Below, piece after piece: positions 8,236-17,552 of a stretch of 64,000 bases of DNA. Position numbers and translations under genes: made by a program. The notes beneath the pieces were generated by a model. It saw only the letters and a program-made list of their open reading frames with translations. It had not been told where the DNA came from and searched no databases. Within the stretch, counting starts at the first letter, position 1. The number at the start of each line of letters is the position of its first letter. Origin of the DNA: Nonomuraea roseoviolacea subsp. carminata (GTDB lineage: Bacteria; Actinomycetota; Actinomycetes; Streptosporangiales; Streptosporangiaceae); contig NZ_JAMZEC010000001.1 of assembly GCF_024172185.1 (NCBI RefSeq), positions 3,720,001 to 3,784,000 on the forward strand. The letters are read 5' to 3'.

Positions 8236-8853
8236 TTGTCGCGCCGGCTGGTCAATATCACCCTGGACAATCTGGACGATCTGCCGCGCCGTTGCAGGCG
8301 GTGCGTGTTCTGGGAGCTCGACCCCCTCAGCGGAGAGCGCGCGGTCGACTCGGGTGATCCCGGGCTGGAGAAGGAAGCCTGGATCTCCGCCACCCTGCTC
8401 GAATGGGGCAGCTGCGGGAAGATCGTCTATGTCGACGGGGTGCCCGCCGGATTCGTCCTGTACAGCCCGCCGCTCTACACCCCGCGTTCCGTGGCGTTCC
8501 CGACCTCGCCGGTCAGCGCCGACGCGGTGCTGCTCATGACGGCGCACATCATCCCCGAGTTCTCGGGCGGCGGCCTGGGGCGGATGCTCATCCAGGGGAT
8601 GGCGAAGGACCTCACCCGCCGGGGCGTCAAGGCGATCGAGGCGTTCGGCGACCTGAAGTGGGAGGAGCCGAGCTGCGTCGTGCCCGCCGACTACCTGCTT
8701 TCGGTGGGGTTCAAGACGGTACGCCCGCATCTGCGGTTCCCGCGGCTGCGGCTGGAACTCAAGACGGCCGTGTCGTGGCGCGAGGACGTCGAGGTGGCCC
8801 TGGAGCGCCTCCTGGGCTCCATGAGCCCGGAACGGGCCCTTCGCCCCGTCTGA
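8236..8853 (+). CDS. GNAT family N-acetyltransferase
   Basis: The 205-residue protein has a GNAT core: the acetyl-CoA loop region IIPEFSGGGLGRMLIQGMAKDL (Q/R-x-x-G-x-G/A variant, about residues 107-128), then AIEAFGD and the C-terminal ADYLLSVGFKTVRPH. It opens with RRCRRCVFWELDP, a cysteine-containing motif I associate with a conserved actinobacterial subfamily found near parB/trxA. The start is a TTG at 8236 with only a weak ribosome site; no better start occurs before the conserved VNITLDNLDDLP. The acceptor substrate is unknown. Confidence 0.82.
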   Translation: MSRRLVNITLDNLDDLPRRCRRCVFWELDPLSGERAVDSGDPGLEKEAWISATLLEWGSCGKIVYVDGVPAGFVLYSPPLYTPRSVAFPTSPVSADAVLLMTAHIIPEFSGGGLGRMLIQGMAKDLTRRGVKAIEAFGDLKWEEPSCVVPADYLLSVGFKTVRPHLRFPRLRLELKTAVSWREDVEVALERLLGSMSPERALRPV

Positions 8854-8924
8854 GCCCCTCCTGGACCCCCCTGGCCCCGCGTGGGCCGGCTGGGGTCGGT
8901 CTGCGCCCGCCTGGGCCCGTGACG

Positions 8925-8959
8925 GCGAAAGCCCTCCGCGCGGTGCGGAGGGCTTTCGC
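8925..8959. terminator. Bidirectional hairpin between GNAT gene and trxA
   Basis: A perfect 15-bp stem (gcgaaagccctccgc with gcggagggctttcgc) and a 5-nt loop sit between two convergent genes. It has A-rich and T-rich arms and so can stop transcription from both sides. Confidence 0.88.
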
Positions 8960-8996
8960 ATGAGAAACCTGGACGAACCCAGGAGCGGGCCGGAGC

Positions 8997-9311
8997 TCAG
9001 ATGATGCCGTCGAGCTCCCGCAGCAGCATCGCCTTGGGCTTGGCGCCGATGATCTGCTTGACCACCTCGCCGCCCTTGAAGACGTTCATGGTCGGGATCT
9101 GCAGCACGCCGTACTCGCGCGGCACGTTGGGGTTCTCGTCGATGTTGAGCTTGACGATCTCCAGCTTGTCGCCGTGCTCCTTGGCGATCTCCTCGAGGAT
9201 GGGCGCGACCTGACGGCACGGGCCGCACCACTCGGCCCAGAAGTCGACCAGAACGGGCTTGTCGCTCTTGAGGACCTCGGCCGCGAACGTGGCGTCGGTT
9301 ACTGCCTTCAC
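8997..9311 (-). CDS. trxA: Thioredoxin TrxA
   Basis: This 104-residue thioredoxin reduces protein disulfides using electrons from TrxB. The redox motif WCGPC is at residues 28-32, within [16 protein letters not shown]. The cis-proline segment [14 protein letters not shown] follows, and the length is standard. GTG 9311 is set by aaggag eight bases upstream. It lies 11 bp after trxB on the same strand, so the two form one operon from the SigR-like promoter at 10295-10322. Confidence 0.96.
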   Translation of the reverse strand: MKAVTDATFAAEVLKSDKPVLVDFWAEWCGPCRQVAPILEEIAKEHGDKLEIVKLNIDENPNVPREYGVLQIPTMNVFKGGEVVKQIIGAKPKAMLLRELDGII

Positions 9312-9322
9312 GATGGCGCTCC

Positions 9323-10255
9323 TTAACTTTCGTGTGCGGCCAGCCAGCGCTCGGAGTCCAGGGACGCCGAGCAGCCGGTGCCGGCCGCGGTGATGGCCTG
9401 ACGGTAGGTGTGGTCGACGACGTCGCCGGCGGCGAACACGCCGTCGATGTTCGTCGCGGTGCTGGGGGCGGCGACCTTGATGTAGCCCTCGTCGTCGAGG
9501 TCGATCTGGCCCTTGACCAGCTCGGTGCGCGGGTCGTGGCCGATCGCGAGGAAGAGCGCGTCGGTCGCGAGCTCGCACTCCTCGCCGGTCTTGACGTTGC
9601 GCAGCTTCACGGCCTCGACCCGGGACTCGCCGAGGACGTCGACGACCTCGCTGTCCCAGACGAAGCGGATCTTGTCGTTGGCGAACGCCCGCTCCTGCAT
9701 GATCTTGCTGGCGCGGAGCTGGTCGCGGCGGTGGACGACCGTGACCATGCGGCCGAACCGGGTCAGGAACGTGGCCTCCTCCATCGCGGTGTCACCACCG
9801 CCGACGACCACGATGTCCTTGTTGCGGAAGAAGAAGCCGTCACAGGTGGCGCACCAGGAGACGCCGCGGCCGGACAGCCGCTTCTCGTTCTCCAGGCCCA
9901 GCTCGCGGTAGCCCGAGCCCATCGCCAGGATGACGGACTTGGCGTAGTAGGTGTCGGTGTAGGTCTTGACCACCTTGGGGTTGGCTTCCAGGTCGACCTC
10001 GACGACGTCGTCGGCGACAAGCTCGGCGCCGAACCGCTCGGCCTGCTTGCGCAGGTTGTCCATCAGGTCGGGACCCATGATGCCGTCGGGGAACCCGGGG
10101 AAGTTCTCCACGTCGGTGGTGTTCATCAGGGCGCCACCGGCGGTGACGGAGCCCTCGAAGACCAGCGGCTTGAGCTCGGCGCGCGCGGAGTAGACGGCCG
10201 CGGTGTAGCCAGCGGGCCCGGACCCGATGATGATCACGTTACGAACGTCGCTCAA
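9323..10255 (-). CDS. trxB: Thioredoxin-disulfide reductase TrxB
   Basis: This FAD- and NADPH-dependent reductase recycles thioredoxin. It has the FAD dinucleotide fold [18 protein letters not shown] near the N-terminus, the redox motif CATC (C135 and C138), the NADPH fold [16 protein letters not shown], and the C-terminal FAD motif [17 protein letters not shown] chose TTG 10255, giving [15 protein letters not shown] as in related enzymes; GTG 10264 and TTG 10297 are alternatives. TTG 10297 overlaps the promoter element, so it is unlikely. It is the first gene of the trxBA operon. Confidence 0.95.
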   Translation of the reverse strand: MSDVRNVIIIGSGPAGYTAAVYSARAELKPLVFEGSVTAGGALMNTTDVENFPGFPDGIMGPDLMDNLRKQAERFGAELVADDVVEVDLEANPKVVKTYTDTYYAKSVILAMGSGYRELGLENEKRLSGRGVSWCATCDGFFFRNKDIVVVGGGDTAMEEATFLTRFGRMVTVVHRRDQLRASKIMQERAFANDKIRFVWDSEVVDVLGESRVEAVKLRNVKTGEECELATDALFLAIGHDPRTELVKGQIDLDDEGYIKVAAPSTATNIDGVFAAGDVVDHTYRQAITAAGTGCSASLDSERWLAAHES

Positions 10256-10294
10256 CGCTCCCACGCCTTCCTCGTCTGTTTTTGCCAGTGGCGT

Positions 10295-10322
10295 CAACAG
10301 ATCCTAGGCCGCGGAGATTCCC
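10295..10322 (-). promoter_or_regulatory. SigR-type promoter of trxBA
   Basis: On the minus strand GGGAAT (complement of 10317-10322) is followed after exactly 18 bases by GTTG (complement of 10295-10298). The SigR/SigH disulfide-stress consensus is GGAAT-N18/19-GTT, and trxBA is its classic target in Streptomyces. The expected transcript start lies a few bases further, about 30 bp before trxB. Confidence 0.85.
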
Positions 10323-10353
10323 GCCCCTACCCGCGACGCCGGGTCCAAACGAA

Positions 10354-10375
10354 AGAGCCCGCCGAGGCGGGCTCT
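10354..10375 (-). terminator. Terminator of the sigM operon
   Basis: The hairpin agagcccgcc / ggcgggctct, with a tight 2-nt loop, lies 24 bp beyond the stop of the anti-sigma gene and upstream of the trxB promoter. It separates the two leftward units. Confidence 0.8.
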
Positions 10376-10398
10376 GACGCGTTCTCATGGTCGAAAGG

Positions 10399-11337
10399 TC
10401 ACCAGCGGCCGAGCCTCGGCTTGCGCAGGTTCTTGCAGTGGTACGGGTCCACGACGTCGAGGCGGATGCGCTTGGTCGCCTCGTCCTTCCAGGACGCCAC
10501 GATCACGGCCTCCTGGCCGTTGTACTGCCCCTGGTCGACGGCGAAGATCTTCAGCTTGGTCCGGTCGGCGACCCGGTCGACGCACGAGGCGACGTTGTTG
10601 GTGTCGGCCGTCACCCCGGCCACTATCGGCGCCGGGCCGAGGAAGCGCTCCAGGGGCTGCCGCAGCTCGCCGTCGCTGTAGTTGTGGCCGCTGTCGGTCA
10701 GCGCGTACGGCCTGGGCTTCGCCGTCGCCCTGGCCGGCGAGGGCTGCGGCTGGGCAACCACCTGGCCGCTGACGCCCGTTCCGCCGTCCCCGCTCGCCAG
10801 CAGGAGGTTGCCGGAGACCACGACGCCGCCCACGACGGCGGCGGCCGCCGCGGCGACCGCGGGCAGGGCCCACCGGCGCCGGCGGGCGACGCGGCGCCGG
10901 GCCGGGACGATCGTCCCGTCGTCGGCCACCACACCGAGCCGCACGGTCTCTTCCTCCGAGGAGTCCGAGGAGACAGGCTCCGGCTGCGGAGTCAGCCGGG
11001 CGGCGGGCACGAGGCGGGCCGGCTCGGCCGGTCGCTGCCACGGGGCGTCCCGCATCAGCTCGTCCCAGTCGGGGGCCTCCGCGAGGTCCACCCCTCCGCG
11101 TCGCTGCTCGGCCTCGGCGGCGAGCGCCTTGTCGATGCGCAGTGCGACACCCATCGGCATGGCCGGTGTCGGTGTCGCCGCGAGCACCTCGCGAACCGCC
11201 GCCAGGTCGGCCAGGAGCTCCCCACAGGGGTCGCATACCGCGAGATGGTCGCGGACCTGGCAGGCCGTGCCGGCGTCCAGGAGACCCTCGGCCAGCTCGG
11301 CGAGGACCTCCAGATCGTAGTGCGTATCACCCGTCAC
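10399..11337 (-). CDS. Zinc-binding anti-sigma factor (ZAS), probable SigM regulator
   Basis: The 312-residue membrane protein starts with a zinc anti-sigma domain carrying H31-x3-C35-x2-C38 in RDHLAVCDPC. A linker leads to one transmembrane segment after an arginine patch (RRRWALPAVAAAAAAVVGG, about residues 155-177) and then an extracytoplasmic domain of about 130 residues. It probably binds SigM and releases it after an envelope signal. GTG 11337 overlaps the last 11 bases of sigM, implying translational coupling. The extracellular domain has two cysteines (VASCVDRVAD and DPYHCKN), which could form a disulfide. Confidence 0.85.
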   Translation of the reverse strand: MTGDTHYDLEVLAELAEGLLDAGTACQVRDHLAVCDPCGELLADLAAVREVLAATPTPAMPMGVALRIDKALAAEAEQRRGGVDLAEAPDWDELMRDAPWQRPAEPARLVPAARLTPQPEPVSSDSSEEETVRLGVVADDGTIVPARRRVARRRRWALPAVAAAAAAVVGGVVVSGNLLLASGDGGTGVSGQVVAQPQPSPARATAKPRPYALTDSGHNYSDGELRQPLERFLGPAPIVAGVTADTNNVASCVDRVADRTKLKIFAVDQGQYNGQEAVIVASWKDEATKRIRLDVVDPYHCKNLRKPRLGRW

Positions 11338-11962
11338 GAAGTTCTGCTCCCTTCCCGGATGAGACGCGACTGAGGTTCGATCGGTTCCGCAGATGCGAAA
11401 GAATCGGGGCAAGTTTCGCCCGGCCGCGCGCGCATCGGCTCTTGACCGTGCCGCTGGGCACACCAAGCACCTGAGCTGCGTCTTCGACCGAATAACCCAT
11501 CATGTCGACGAGCACGAGGGCCGCCCGCTGGTCGGGCGGCAGCAGTTTCAGCGCGGCCGAAACCTCCATGGACACCTCCCGCTCGACCGTCTGGTCGGGC
11601 ATGGGCGTCTCACGTTCGGCGGCCTCGATCAGCTCGTCGTCGGCCACCGGGCGGATGGACTTGCGGCGCATCCGGTCGAGGCAGGCGTTGACGACGATGC
11701 GGTGGAGCCAGGTGGTGACGGCCGCCTCGCCGCGGAACGAGCCCGCCTTGCGATAGGCGGACACGAACGCGTCCTGCACGGCGTCGGCCGCCTCGTCGGG
11801 GTCGCCCAGCGTGCGCAGGGCGACCGCCCACATGCGGTCACGGTGCCTCTTGACGATCTCGCTGAACGCGTGTGGATCCCCGTCGATGTGCGCGGTCAGC
11901 AGCTCGGCGTCGCTGATCGCCGGCCGCTCCGCTGATGAAGGTGTCTCGGGTGGGGAGTTCAC
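11327..11962 (-). CDS. sigM: ECF RNA polymerase sigma factor SigM
   Basis: This 211-residue ECF sigma factor has region 2 (FSEIVKRHRDRMWAVALRTL, then DAVQDAFVSAYRKAGSFRG and WLHRIVVNACLDRMRR) and region 4 (ALKLLPPDQRAALVLVDMMG, then SVEDAAQVLGVPSGTVKSR). Its place next to trxBA and the murJ block, with an overlapping anti-sigma gene, matches actinobacterial sigM. It follows the pseudokinase stop by 15 bp and is probably co-transcribed with murJ. No obvious ECF promoter of its own was found in the short gap. Confidence 0.9.
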   Translation of the reverse strand: MNSPPETPSSAERPAISDAELLTAHIDGDPHAFSEIVKRHRDRMWAVALRTLGDPDEAADAVQDAFVSAYRKAGSFRGEAAVTTWLHRIVVNACLDRMRRKSIRPVADDELIEAAERETPMPDQTVEREVSMEVSAALKLLPPDQRAALVLVDMMGYSVEDAAQVLGVPSGTVKSRCARGRAKLAPILSHLRNRSNLSRVSSGKGAELRDG

Positions 11963-11977
11963 AAGAGGGATTCCTGG

Positions 11978-13498
11978 TTATGCCGATCCGGGGGAATGGA
12001 CCACTACCTCATAGATGGTGCCATGAAAGCCGCCCGCGTCTGCCGGAAGCCGAGTAAACCAGATCAAAACGTACTGACCGGTGGCGGCCTGATCGGGCTT
12101 GAGGGTGACCTTCCCGGAGACGCCCTTCTGCTTGGTGACCGTCTTGAGCGCCGAGAGCTCGGGCGCGTCGCCCACCTTGAGCTCCACGCTCGCGCCGCCC
12201 GCGCCGGACAGCGTGGCCACCACGTCGCTGATCTGGACCGGCTTGCCCATGTCGAGCAGCAGGCCGACGCCCTCCTTGAGGTTGCCCAGGTCAGCGGTGT
12301 TGTAGTTGTCGGTCTTCCAGAACGTGCTCGGCTTGCCGTCGAGCGTCAGCTCGGCGCCGGTGTTCTCCTCCTTGTCGCCCAAGGGGTCGAACGCGATCGC
12401 CTTCTTCGGCTTGACCGCCTGGGGCGCCGCCGTGGCGGACGGCGCGGTCGCCGTCGGGGTGCCCTGCGCCTCCGAGCCGCCCTTGCCGCTGCCCAGGCTG
12501 CGGCCGATCGTCCACGCGCCGACGCCGACCGCGACGATGACGAGCAGCACCACGACGGTCATGAGCGCCCGGTTGACCACGCCGCCGCCCTGCCGGCCGC
12601 CGTGCTGCGGGACGGTCAGGTGCTGGATCGGGGGCTGGGGCCGCGGGGGCCGCACCTCGGTGCCGAGCCCCTCGGACGGCGAGGTGGCCGTCACCGAGGG
12701 CGGGGAGGACGCGTAGTCGATCGGGATCGGCATCGGCCGGGCGACGCCGGCCAGCGCCTCGGCCACGTCGGCGGGGCTGGTCAGCGCGCCGTGGCCCTTG
12801 CGCGACTCGGGCAGGCACGCCTTGACCGTGACCGTGTCGAGGTAGCTCGGCACGCCCGCGGTCACCTGGCGGGGCGTGCAGAAGTGGCCGTCGGTCATGG
12901 GGGCGGGCGGCAGGCCGCCCTCCTCCTCGTCGCCGGGCCAGTGGCCGGTCAGCCCGGCGTACAGCAGCCGGCCGAGTCCCTCGGCGTCATCCAGGGCGGG
13001 CTGGTCGGTGGTGAGCCCGGACAGGGCCGCGTCGACCGCGACGCCGAGCACCTTGACGGTGTTGCCGGTCGTCCACACCAGGTGGGACGGGCGCAGGCAC
13101 AGGTGGTGCAGGCCGGCCTCGTGGGCGTGCGCGAGGGCCTCGGCCGCCTCGGCCACCAGCCCGGCCGCCCGCTCCGGGTCGAGCGGGCCGCCCGACACCA
13201 GGTCGGCCAGGGTCTCGCCGGTCACCCACTCGCTGACGACGTAGGAGTAGTCCTCCTCCTCGGCGGCGTCGAACACCTGGGTCAGCCGCGGGTCGGTGAG
13301 CCGGCTGGCGGCCCGGGCGGCGGTGACGACCTCGTGGACGCGCGGGAAGTCGGGGGAGAAGGTGTGGACGGCGACGGGGCGGGCGAGGATCTCGTCGATC
13401 GCCTTCCACAGGGTGGCGCCGTCGGCTTCGCTCACCCGGTCCTCTAGCCGGAAGCGCTCGGCGAGACGGGTGCCGGGTTCGACCGCCGACGTGCTCAC
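11978..13498 (-). CDS. Membrane pseudokinase with C-terminal discoidin-like domain
   Basis: The 506-residue protein has a serine/threonine-kinase-like cytoplasmic domain (about 10-255), a single transmembrane helix (about 311-331) and an extracellular module (about 366-506) with the lipoprotein/F5-F8-like pattern STFWKTDNYNTADLG. Key catalytic residues are missing: the beta-3 lysine position reads VAVHTF (H45), the HRDLKPxN loop reads HHLCLRPSHL (131-140), and DFG is replaced by LGVAVDA (about 151-157). It is therefore very likely inactive. In Mycobacterium a pseudokinase is fused to MurJ; here it is the next gene after murJ. GTG 13498 follows ggagtgagtca. Confidence 0.85.
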   Translation of the reverse strand: MSTSAVEPGTRLAERFRLEDRVSEADGATLWKAIDEILARPVAVHTFSPDFPRVHEVVTAARAASRLTDPRLTQVFDAAEEEDYSYVVSEWVTGETLADLVSGGPLDPERAAGLVAEAAEALAHAHEAGLHHLCLRPSHLVWTTGNTVKVLGVAVDAALSGLTTDQPALDDAEGLGRLLYAGLTGHWPGDEEEGGLPPAPMTDGHFCTPRQVTAGVPSYLDTVTVKACLPESRKGHGALTSPADVAEALAGVARPMPIPIDYASSPPSVTATSPSEGLGTEVRPPRPQPPIQHLTVPQHGGRQGGGVVNRALMTVVVLLVIVAVGVGAWTIGRSLGSGKGGSEAQGTPTATAPSATAAPQAVKPKKAIAFDPLGDKEENTGAELTLDGKPSTFWKTDNYNTADLGNLKEGVGLLLDMGKPVQISDVVATLSGAGGASVELKVGDAPELSALKTVTKQKGVSGKVTLKPDQAATGQYVLIWFTRLPADAGGFHGTIYEVVVHSPGSA

Positions 13499-13663
13499 TG
13501 ACTCACTCCGCTCGGCTGATCGTGCGCGTTCATGACTCGACTGGCCCGCGTGGTCGTGTCCCACGTAGGCACGCTATGCCGGGTGGATCCGCCCACGCCC
13601 CTCCTGCTTCCATTCGCGCGTGTGGGCACCATGGTAGTGCCGCGCCGGTTCCGCCCGTGTTCC

Positions 13664-15271
13664 TTACCGTCCCAGCCGTCCGGCAACCATACCGACGATC
13701 GAGTTGACCTCCGGGATGCGCATCCGGTGGGCCACGGCGAGGTACAGCAGCATGCCCACACCGCCGCCGACCACCAGGATGATCACCGAGGTCAGGAAGG
13801 TCAACCCGCCGAAGGCGATCTGGACCAGCCACACCACGGCCAGGGCGAGCACGGCCGTGGGCAGGGCGGCGAGATACATCCGGGTCATCGACATGCCGAT
13901 CTGCCAGCCGCCGAGCCCCTGGACCCGCCGGGAGGCCAGCCACCAGGCGGCGACCGCCCCGAGAGCGTACGCGACGGCGTAGGCGAAGGCCAGTCCCATC
14001 ACCGTGTAGGCATAGGGCAGCACCTGGTAGAGGATCCACATGAACAGCGCGTTGAGGGCGGTCGTGGCCGCGCCGACGTAGACCGGGGTGCGGGTGTCGC
14101 CGAAGCTGTAGAAGACGCGCAGCAGGAGCTGGAAGACCGCGAACGGCACCAGGCCCAGGCCGTACACCTGCAGGACGTTGCCGATGTAGACGGCGTGCTC
14201 CACCGGCGTGGCGCCGTGGGCGTAGATCGGCACGGTGATCGCCGGGCCGAGCACCATGAGCAGCAGCGACACCGGCACCATGATCGAGCCGATGAGCCGC
14301 ACGCTCGACCCGAACTCGGCGCGCACGTCGCCGAAGCGGCCCTCGCTCACCGCGCGGCTCATCCGCGGCAGGGCCGCGGTGATCACCGAGACGCCGATGA
14401 CGCCGTACGGGAGCTGGAAGAGCTGGAAGGCGAAGGTGTAGGGGGTGATGCCGTGGCCGGTCACGGCGTCGCCGGCCTGGCTGGACAGGTTGGTGGTCAG
14501 CATGAAGCCGAGCTGGGTGACCACCACGTAGCCGATGGTCCAGATCCCCGCCCGGCCCATCTCGCCGAGCCGGGCGTTGCGCACGTCGAAGCGCGGCGTG
14601 AAGGTGAAACCGACCCGGCGCAGCGCCAGGATCAGCACGATCGCCTGGGCCACGATGCCCGCGGTGGTGCCGAGGCCGAGCAGGGCGAGCTGCCCGTCGG
14701 TGACCTGGGCGAGGTCCTTGCCCGCGTCGCCGAACACCACCAGGTAGACGACCAGCACGCCGATGACGACGACGTTGTTGAGCACCGGGGCCCACATGGG
14801 CGCGGCGAACCGGTCGCGGGTGTTGAGGATGGCGCCCGCCACCGCGCCGACGCCGAAGAAGGCGAGCTGCGGCAGGATCAACCGCGCCAGCGTGACGGCG
14901 ACGTCGAACTTGTGGCCGGTCCAGCCCGTCGTGTAGAGGTCGATGAGCAGCGGCGCGGCCAGCACGGCGAGTAAGGCGACGACGGCCAGCGCGACCGTGG
15001 CGATGGTCAGCAGGCGCTGCTCGTAGGCCCGCCCGCCGTCGGGGTCCTCCTTCTGCGCCCGCACGATCATCGGCACGACCACGCTGCTGAGCACGCCGAG
15101 CAGCAGCAGGTCGAGGATGCTGTACGGGATGGCGTAGGCCGCGTTGTAGGCGTCGCCCATGGCGGCGGTGCCGATCGCCGTGGCCAGCGCCATGGTGCGC
15201 ACGAAGCCCGTGACCCTCGACACCATGGTGCCCGCGGCCATGACGGCGCTGGCCCGCAGCATGCGGCTCAT
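13664..15271 (-). CDS. murJ: Lipid II flippase MurJ (MviN)
   Basis: MurJ flips lipid II across the membrane for peptidoglycan synthesis. The 535-residue protein is made of about 14 hydrophobic segments and starts with RASAVMAAGTMVSRVTGFVRT, the MviN signature, including the arginines lining the central cavity. No soluble kinase-like tail follows, unlike mycobacterial MviN. Its ATG overlaps the DUF6049 stop by 4 bp (ATGA), so the two are co-translated. The pseudokinase starts 165 bp downstream on the same strand. Confidence 0.95.
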   Translation of the reverse strand: MSRMLRASAVMAAGTMVSRVTGFVRTMALATAIGTAAMGDAYNAAYAIPYSILDLLLLGVLSSVVVPMIVRAQKEDPDGGRAYEQRLLTIATVALAVVALLAVLAAPLLIDLYTTGWTGHKFDVAVTLARLILPQLAFFGVGAVAGAILNTRDRFAAPMWAPVLNNVVVIGVLVVYLVVFGDAGKDLAQVTDGQLALLGLGTTAGIVAQAIVLILALRRVGFTFTPRFDVRNARLGEMGRAGIWTIGYVVVTQLGFMLTTNLSSQAGDAVTGHGITPYTFAFQLFQLPYGVIGVSVITAALPRMSRAVSEGRFGDVRAEFGSSVRLIGSIMVPVSLLLMVLGPAITVPIYAHGATPVEHAVYIGNVLQVYGLGLVPFAVFQLLLRVFYSFGDTRTPVYVGAATTALNALFMWILYQVLPYAYTVMGLAFAYAVAYALGAVAAWWLASRRVQGLGGWQIGMSMTRMYLAALPTAVLALAVVWLVQIAFGGLTFLTSVIILVVGGGVGMLLYLAVAHRMRIPEVNSIVGMVAGRLGR

Positions 15272-17505
15272 ACGGCCTCACTCTCCCGACTCTTGGCGGC
15301 CCGTTCGAGCCGTCGCTGCGATCTGCGCCTGAGAACCCGCGTCACGACCGCGGCGAGCATGACCGTCAGCGCCGCGCCGACGATCACCAGGGCGATGCCG
15401 GTGTAGCCGGTGGTCCGGATGATCAGCTTCACCGGCTTGCCGTACGGCTGCCCGTCGGAGGTGCGGAGCTGGACGGTCACGGCGGAGTCGCCGCTGACGC
15501 CGGACACCGCCGTCATCTTGACCGGCAGGGTGCCGCTCTGGCCGTTGCCGCCGATCACGAGCCTGCGGGTCGGCTGGGGGACGATCCGCAGCACCTTGGG
15601 GTTGTTGGAGGTCACCTCGACGTCGACCGTGATCCCGACCGGCAGCGAGTTCTTGACGCTGACGGGCACGACGCCGTCGGAGCCGGCCAGCGTGCGCGGC
15701 CGGTCGGGATCGGCGCCGGTGATCGCGATCATGCCCATCCGGGCGTCCACGGCGTCCCTGACGAGCTGGGTCGCCGCCCGCCCGGCGCGGGTCTGGTTGC
15801 GCCACGCGGAGGACGTCAGCCGCAGCACGGCCGCGTCGAAGGCGGACGGCGGCTTGTCGGTGGTGATGAGCGAGGTGAGCTCGGCGTTGCGCGCGATGTC
15901 CTTGACCGGGGTCAGGTACTTGCGGCCGAGCTCCTCCTTGCGGTTGTCGTCGGTGTAGGTGAGGCCGGCGCGCTGGGTCTGCGCCGTGCGGGCGGCCGCG
16001 CCCTTCGGGGGCTTGACGGAGTCGAGCGGGGTGAGCGACAGCCACGGCAGGTCGTCCGCGGTCTTGAGGAGGGCGGAGACGAGCGTGGGGTTGGGGTCCC
16101 ACCGGCGGGAGGGGGCGACGACGATCGACCTCGGGGTGGTCTGCCCGGGCTCGGCCGCGATCATCGCGGTCTCGGCGATGAAGCGCTGGCGGCTCAGCAG
16201 CGTCGAGCCGGCGCCGCCGCCGGGCTCGAAGAGCCGGCTGAGCGTGGGGTCGGCGACGAGCGCCGTGACCGGGCCGGCGACGCTGTAGAGCGTGGCGGTG
16301 GCGTCGGGCGTGACCGCGCCGGACGCGAAGGCGGTCTGCTGCGTCGTCTGACCGGTCTGGGTGGTCGGGGTGGTCTGCTGGTCCTGCTGCGGCAGGTTGG
16401 CGGAGGTGAGCAGGACCTTGCCCACATGGGCGACGCCCGGCTTGCCGACGGCCAGCAGGTCGAGCGCGTCGGCGTCGAGCAGTCCGGACGCCGGCCAGTT
16501 GATCGAGGTCGAGACCTCGGGCCGCAGGAGCTGGGTGGCCTTCTGCCCGCCCAGCTCGATCGCCCGGCCGACCTGCGTGTCGAACCCGTGGTGGGCCAGG
16601 GCGGCCACGTCGGGGTCGGCGTACGGGGTGGCGACGACGGGGGAGTCGGCCAGGGCGGTGCGCAGGTCGTTGAGCCACTGGGCCGCCGCGGCGTCGGCCG
16701 GCTTCTTGACCGTGGTGTCCTTGCCGGCGACGGTGTACGGCTTGGACATGGCGGTGAGGTCGTCGAGCAGGGCCGGGTCGACGAACCAGGTGACCTTCTT
16801 GGGCGCGGCCTGGGCGATGCGCAGCAGGTCGGCGAGGCGGCCCTTGCCGGTCAGCGCGGCGCTCAGCTTGTCGTCGGCGAACGTGGCGTCGTCGGCGTGT
16901 CGAGGCTGGTCGATGACGCGGTGCGGCTGGTCGATCAGCGGCAGGGCGAAGGCGAGCTTGTTGCGCACCGGCTTGGGCTGCTGGGGCGCGTACGTGATGA
17001 ACGTGCGCTGCACGGCCAGGCGCCGCCATCCGGCCTGCTGCACCTCGATCGCGATCGGGTAGACGCCGAAGCGGGGCAGGGCCGGGTGGGTGAGCTGCGC
17101 CGGGGTCAGCGTGAACTCCCACGGCGCCGAGGCGCCCGCCGCCACAGCCGCTATGGCCACCTGAGAGGTCTGGGACGCCTGGCCGGGAAGCGTCTGGTCG
17201 GTCTGGTCAGCCTGGTACGTCTCCAGGGCGGCCCGGTCGGGCAGCGGCTGCGACGAGTAGCGCAGCCGGACGAGCAGGTTGCTCAGGTCGCTGCCGGTGT
17301 CGTTGCGCAGCGTGCCGGAGACCTTGATCACGTCGGCCGCGCCCTTGGCCCAGTTGGGTGTGATGGAGGACACGGTGAGGACCAGCCCCTGCCGGCTGGC
17401 GTGGGCGGGGGACGTCTTCGCGGCAGCCGTGCCCGGCGTCGCCACGCCCACGGGGGCGAGCAACGCAGCGGAGACGACGGCGAGCAGCGTGGCCTTACGG
17501 ATCAC
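15268..17505 (-). CDS. DUF6049 family secreted/membrane protein
   Basis: This 745-residue protein starts with a signal peptide (KATLLAVVSAALLAPVGVA), has a long extracytoplasmic part with immunoglobulin-like beta stretches (for example LVLTVSSITPNWAKGAADVI and SVKNSLPVGITVDVEV), and ends with one transmembrane helix (about 700-722) and a basic cytoplasmic tail. I recognise it as the DUF6049 protein regularly found before murJ in actinobacteria; its function is unknown. A role in lipid II export or wall assembly is inferred from the ATGA coupling to murJ. The start is GTG 17505. Confidence 0.8.
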   Translation of the reverse strand: MIRKATLLAVVSAALLAPVGVATPGTAAAKTSPAHASRQGLVLTVSSITPNWAKGAADVIKVSGTLRNDTGSDLSNLLVRLRYSSQPLPDRAALETYQADQTDQTLPGQASQTSQVAIAAVAAGASAPWEFTLTPAQLTHPALPRFGVYPIAIEVQQAGWRRLAVQRTFITYAPQQPKPVRNKLAFALPLIDQPHRVIDQPRHADDATFADDKLSAALTGKGRLADLLRIAQAAPKKVTWFVDPALLDDLTAMSKPYTVAGKDTTVKKPADAAAAQWLNDLRTALADSPVVATPYADPDVAALAHHGFDTQVGRAIELGGQKATQLLRPEVSTSINWPASGLLDADALDLLAVGKPGVAHVGKVLLTSANLPQQDQQTTPTTQTGQTTQQTAFASGAVTPDATATLYSVAGPVTALVADPTLSRLFEPGGGAGSTLLSRQRFIAETAMIAAEPGQTTPRSIVVAPSRRWDPNPTLVSALLKTADDLPWLSLTPLDSVKPPKGAAARTAQTQRAGLTYTDDNRKEELGRKYLTPVKDIARNAELTSLITTDKPPSAFDAAVLRLTSSAWRNQTRAGRAATQLVRDAVDARMGMIAITGADPDRPRTLAGSDGVVPVSVKNSLPVGITVDVEVTSNNPKVLRIVPQPTRRLVIGGNGQSGTLPVKMTAVSGVSGDSAVTVQLRTSDGQPYGKPVKLIIRTTGYTGIALVIVGAALTVMLAAVVTRVLRRRSQRRLERAAKSRESEAV

Positions 17506-17552
17506 GCGTCCGCCCGGGCTGGAGTACGGCGCACGCCCGCAATGGTACGGGC

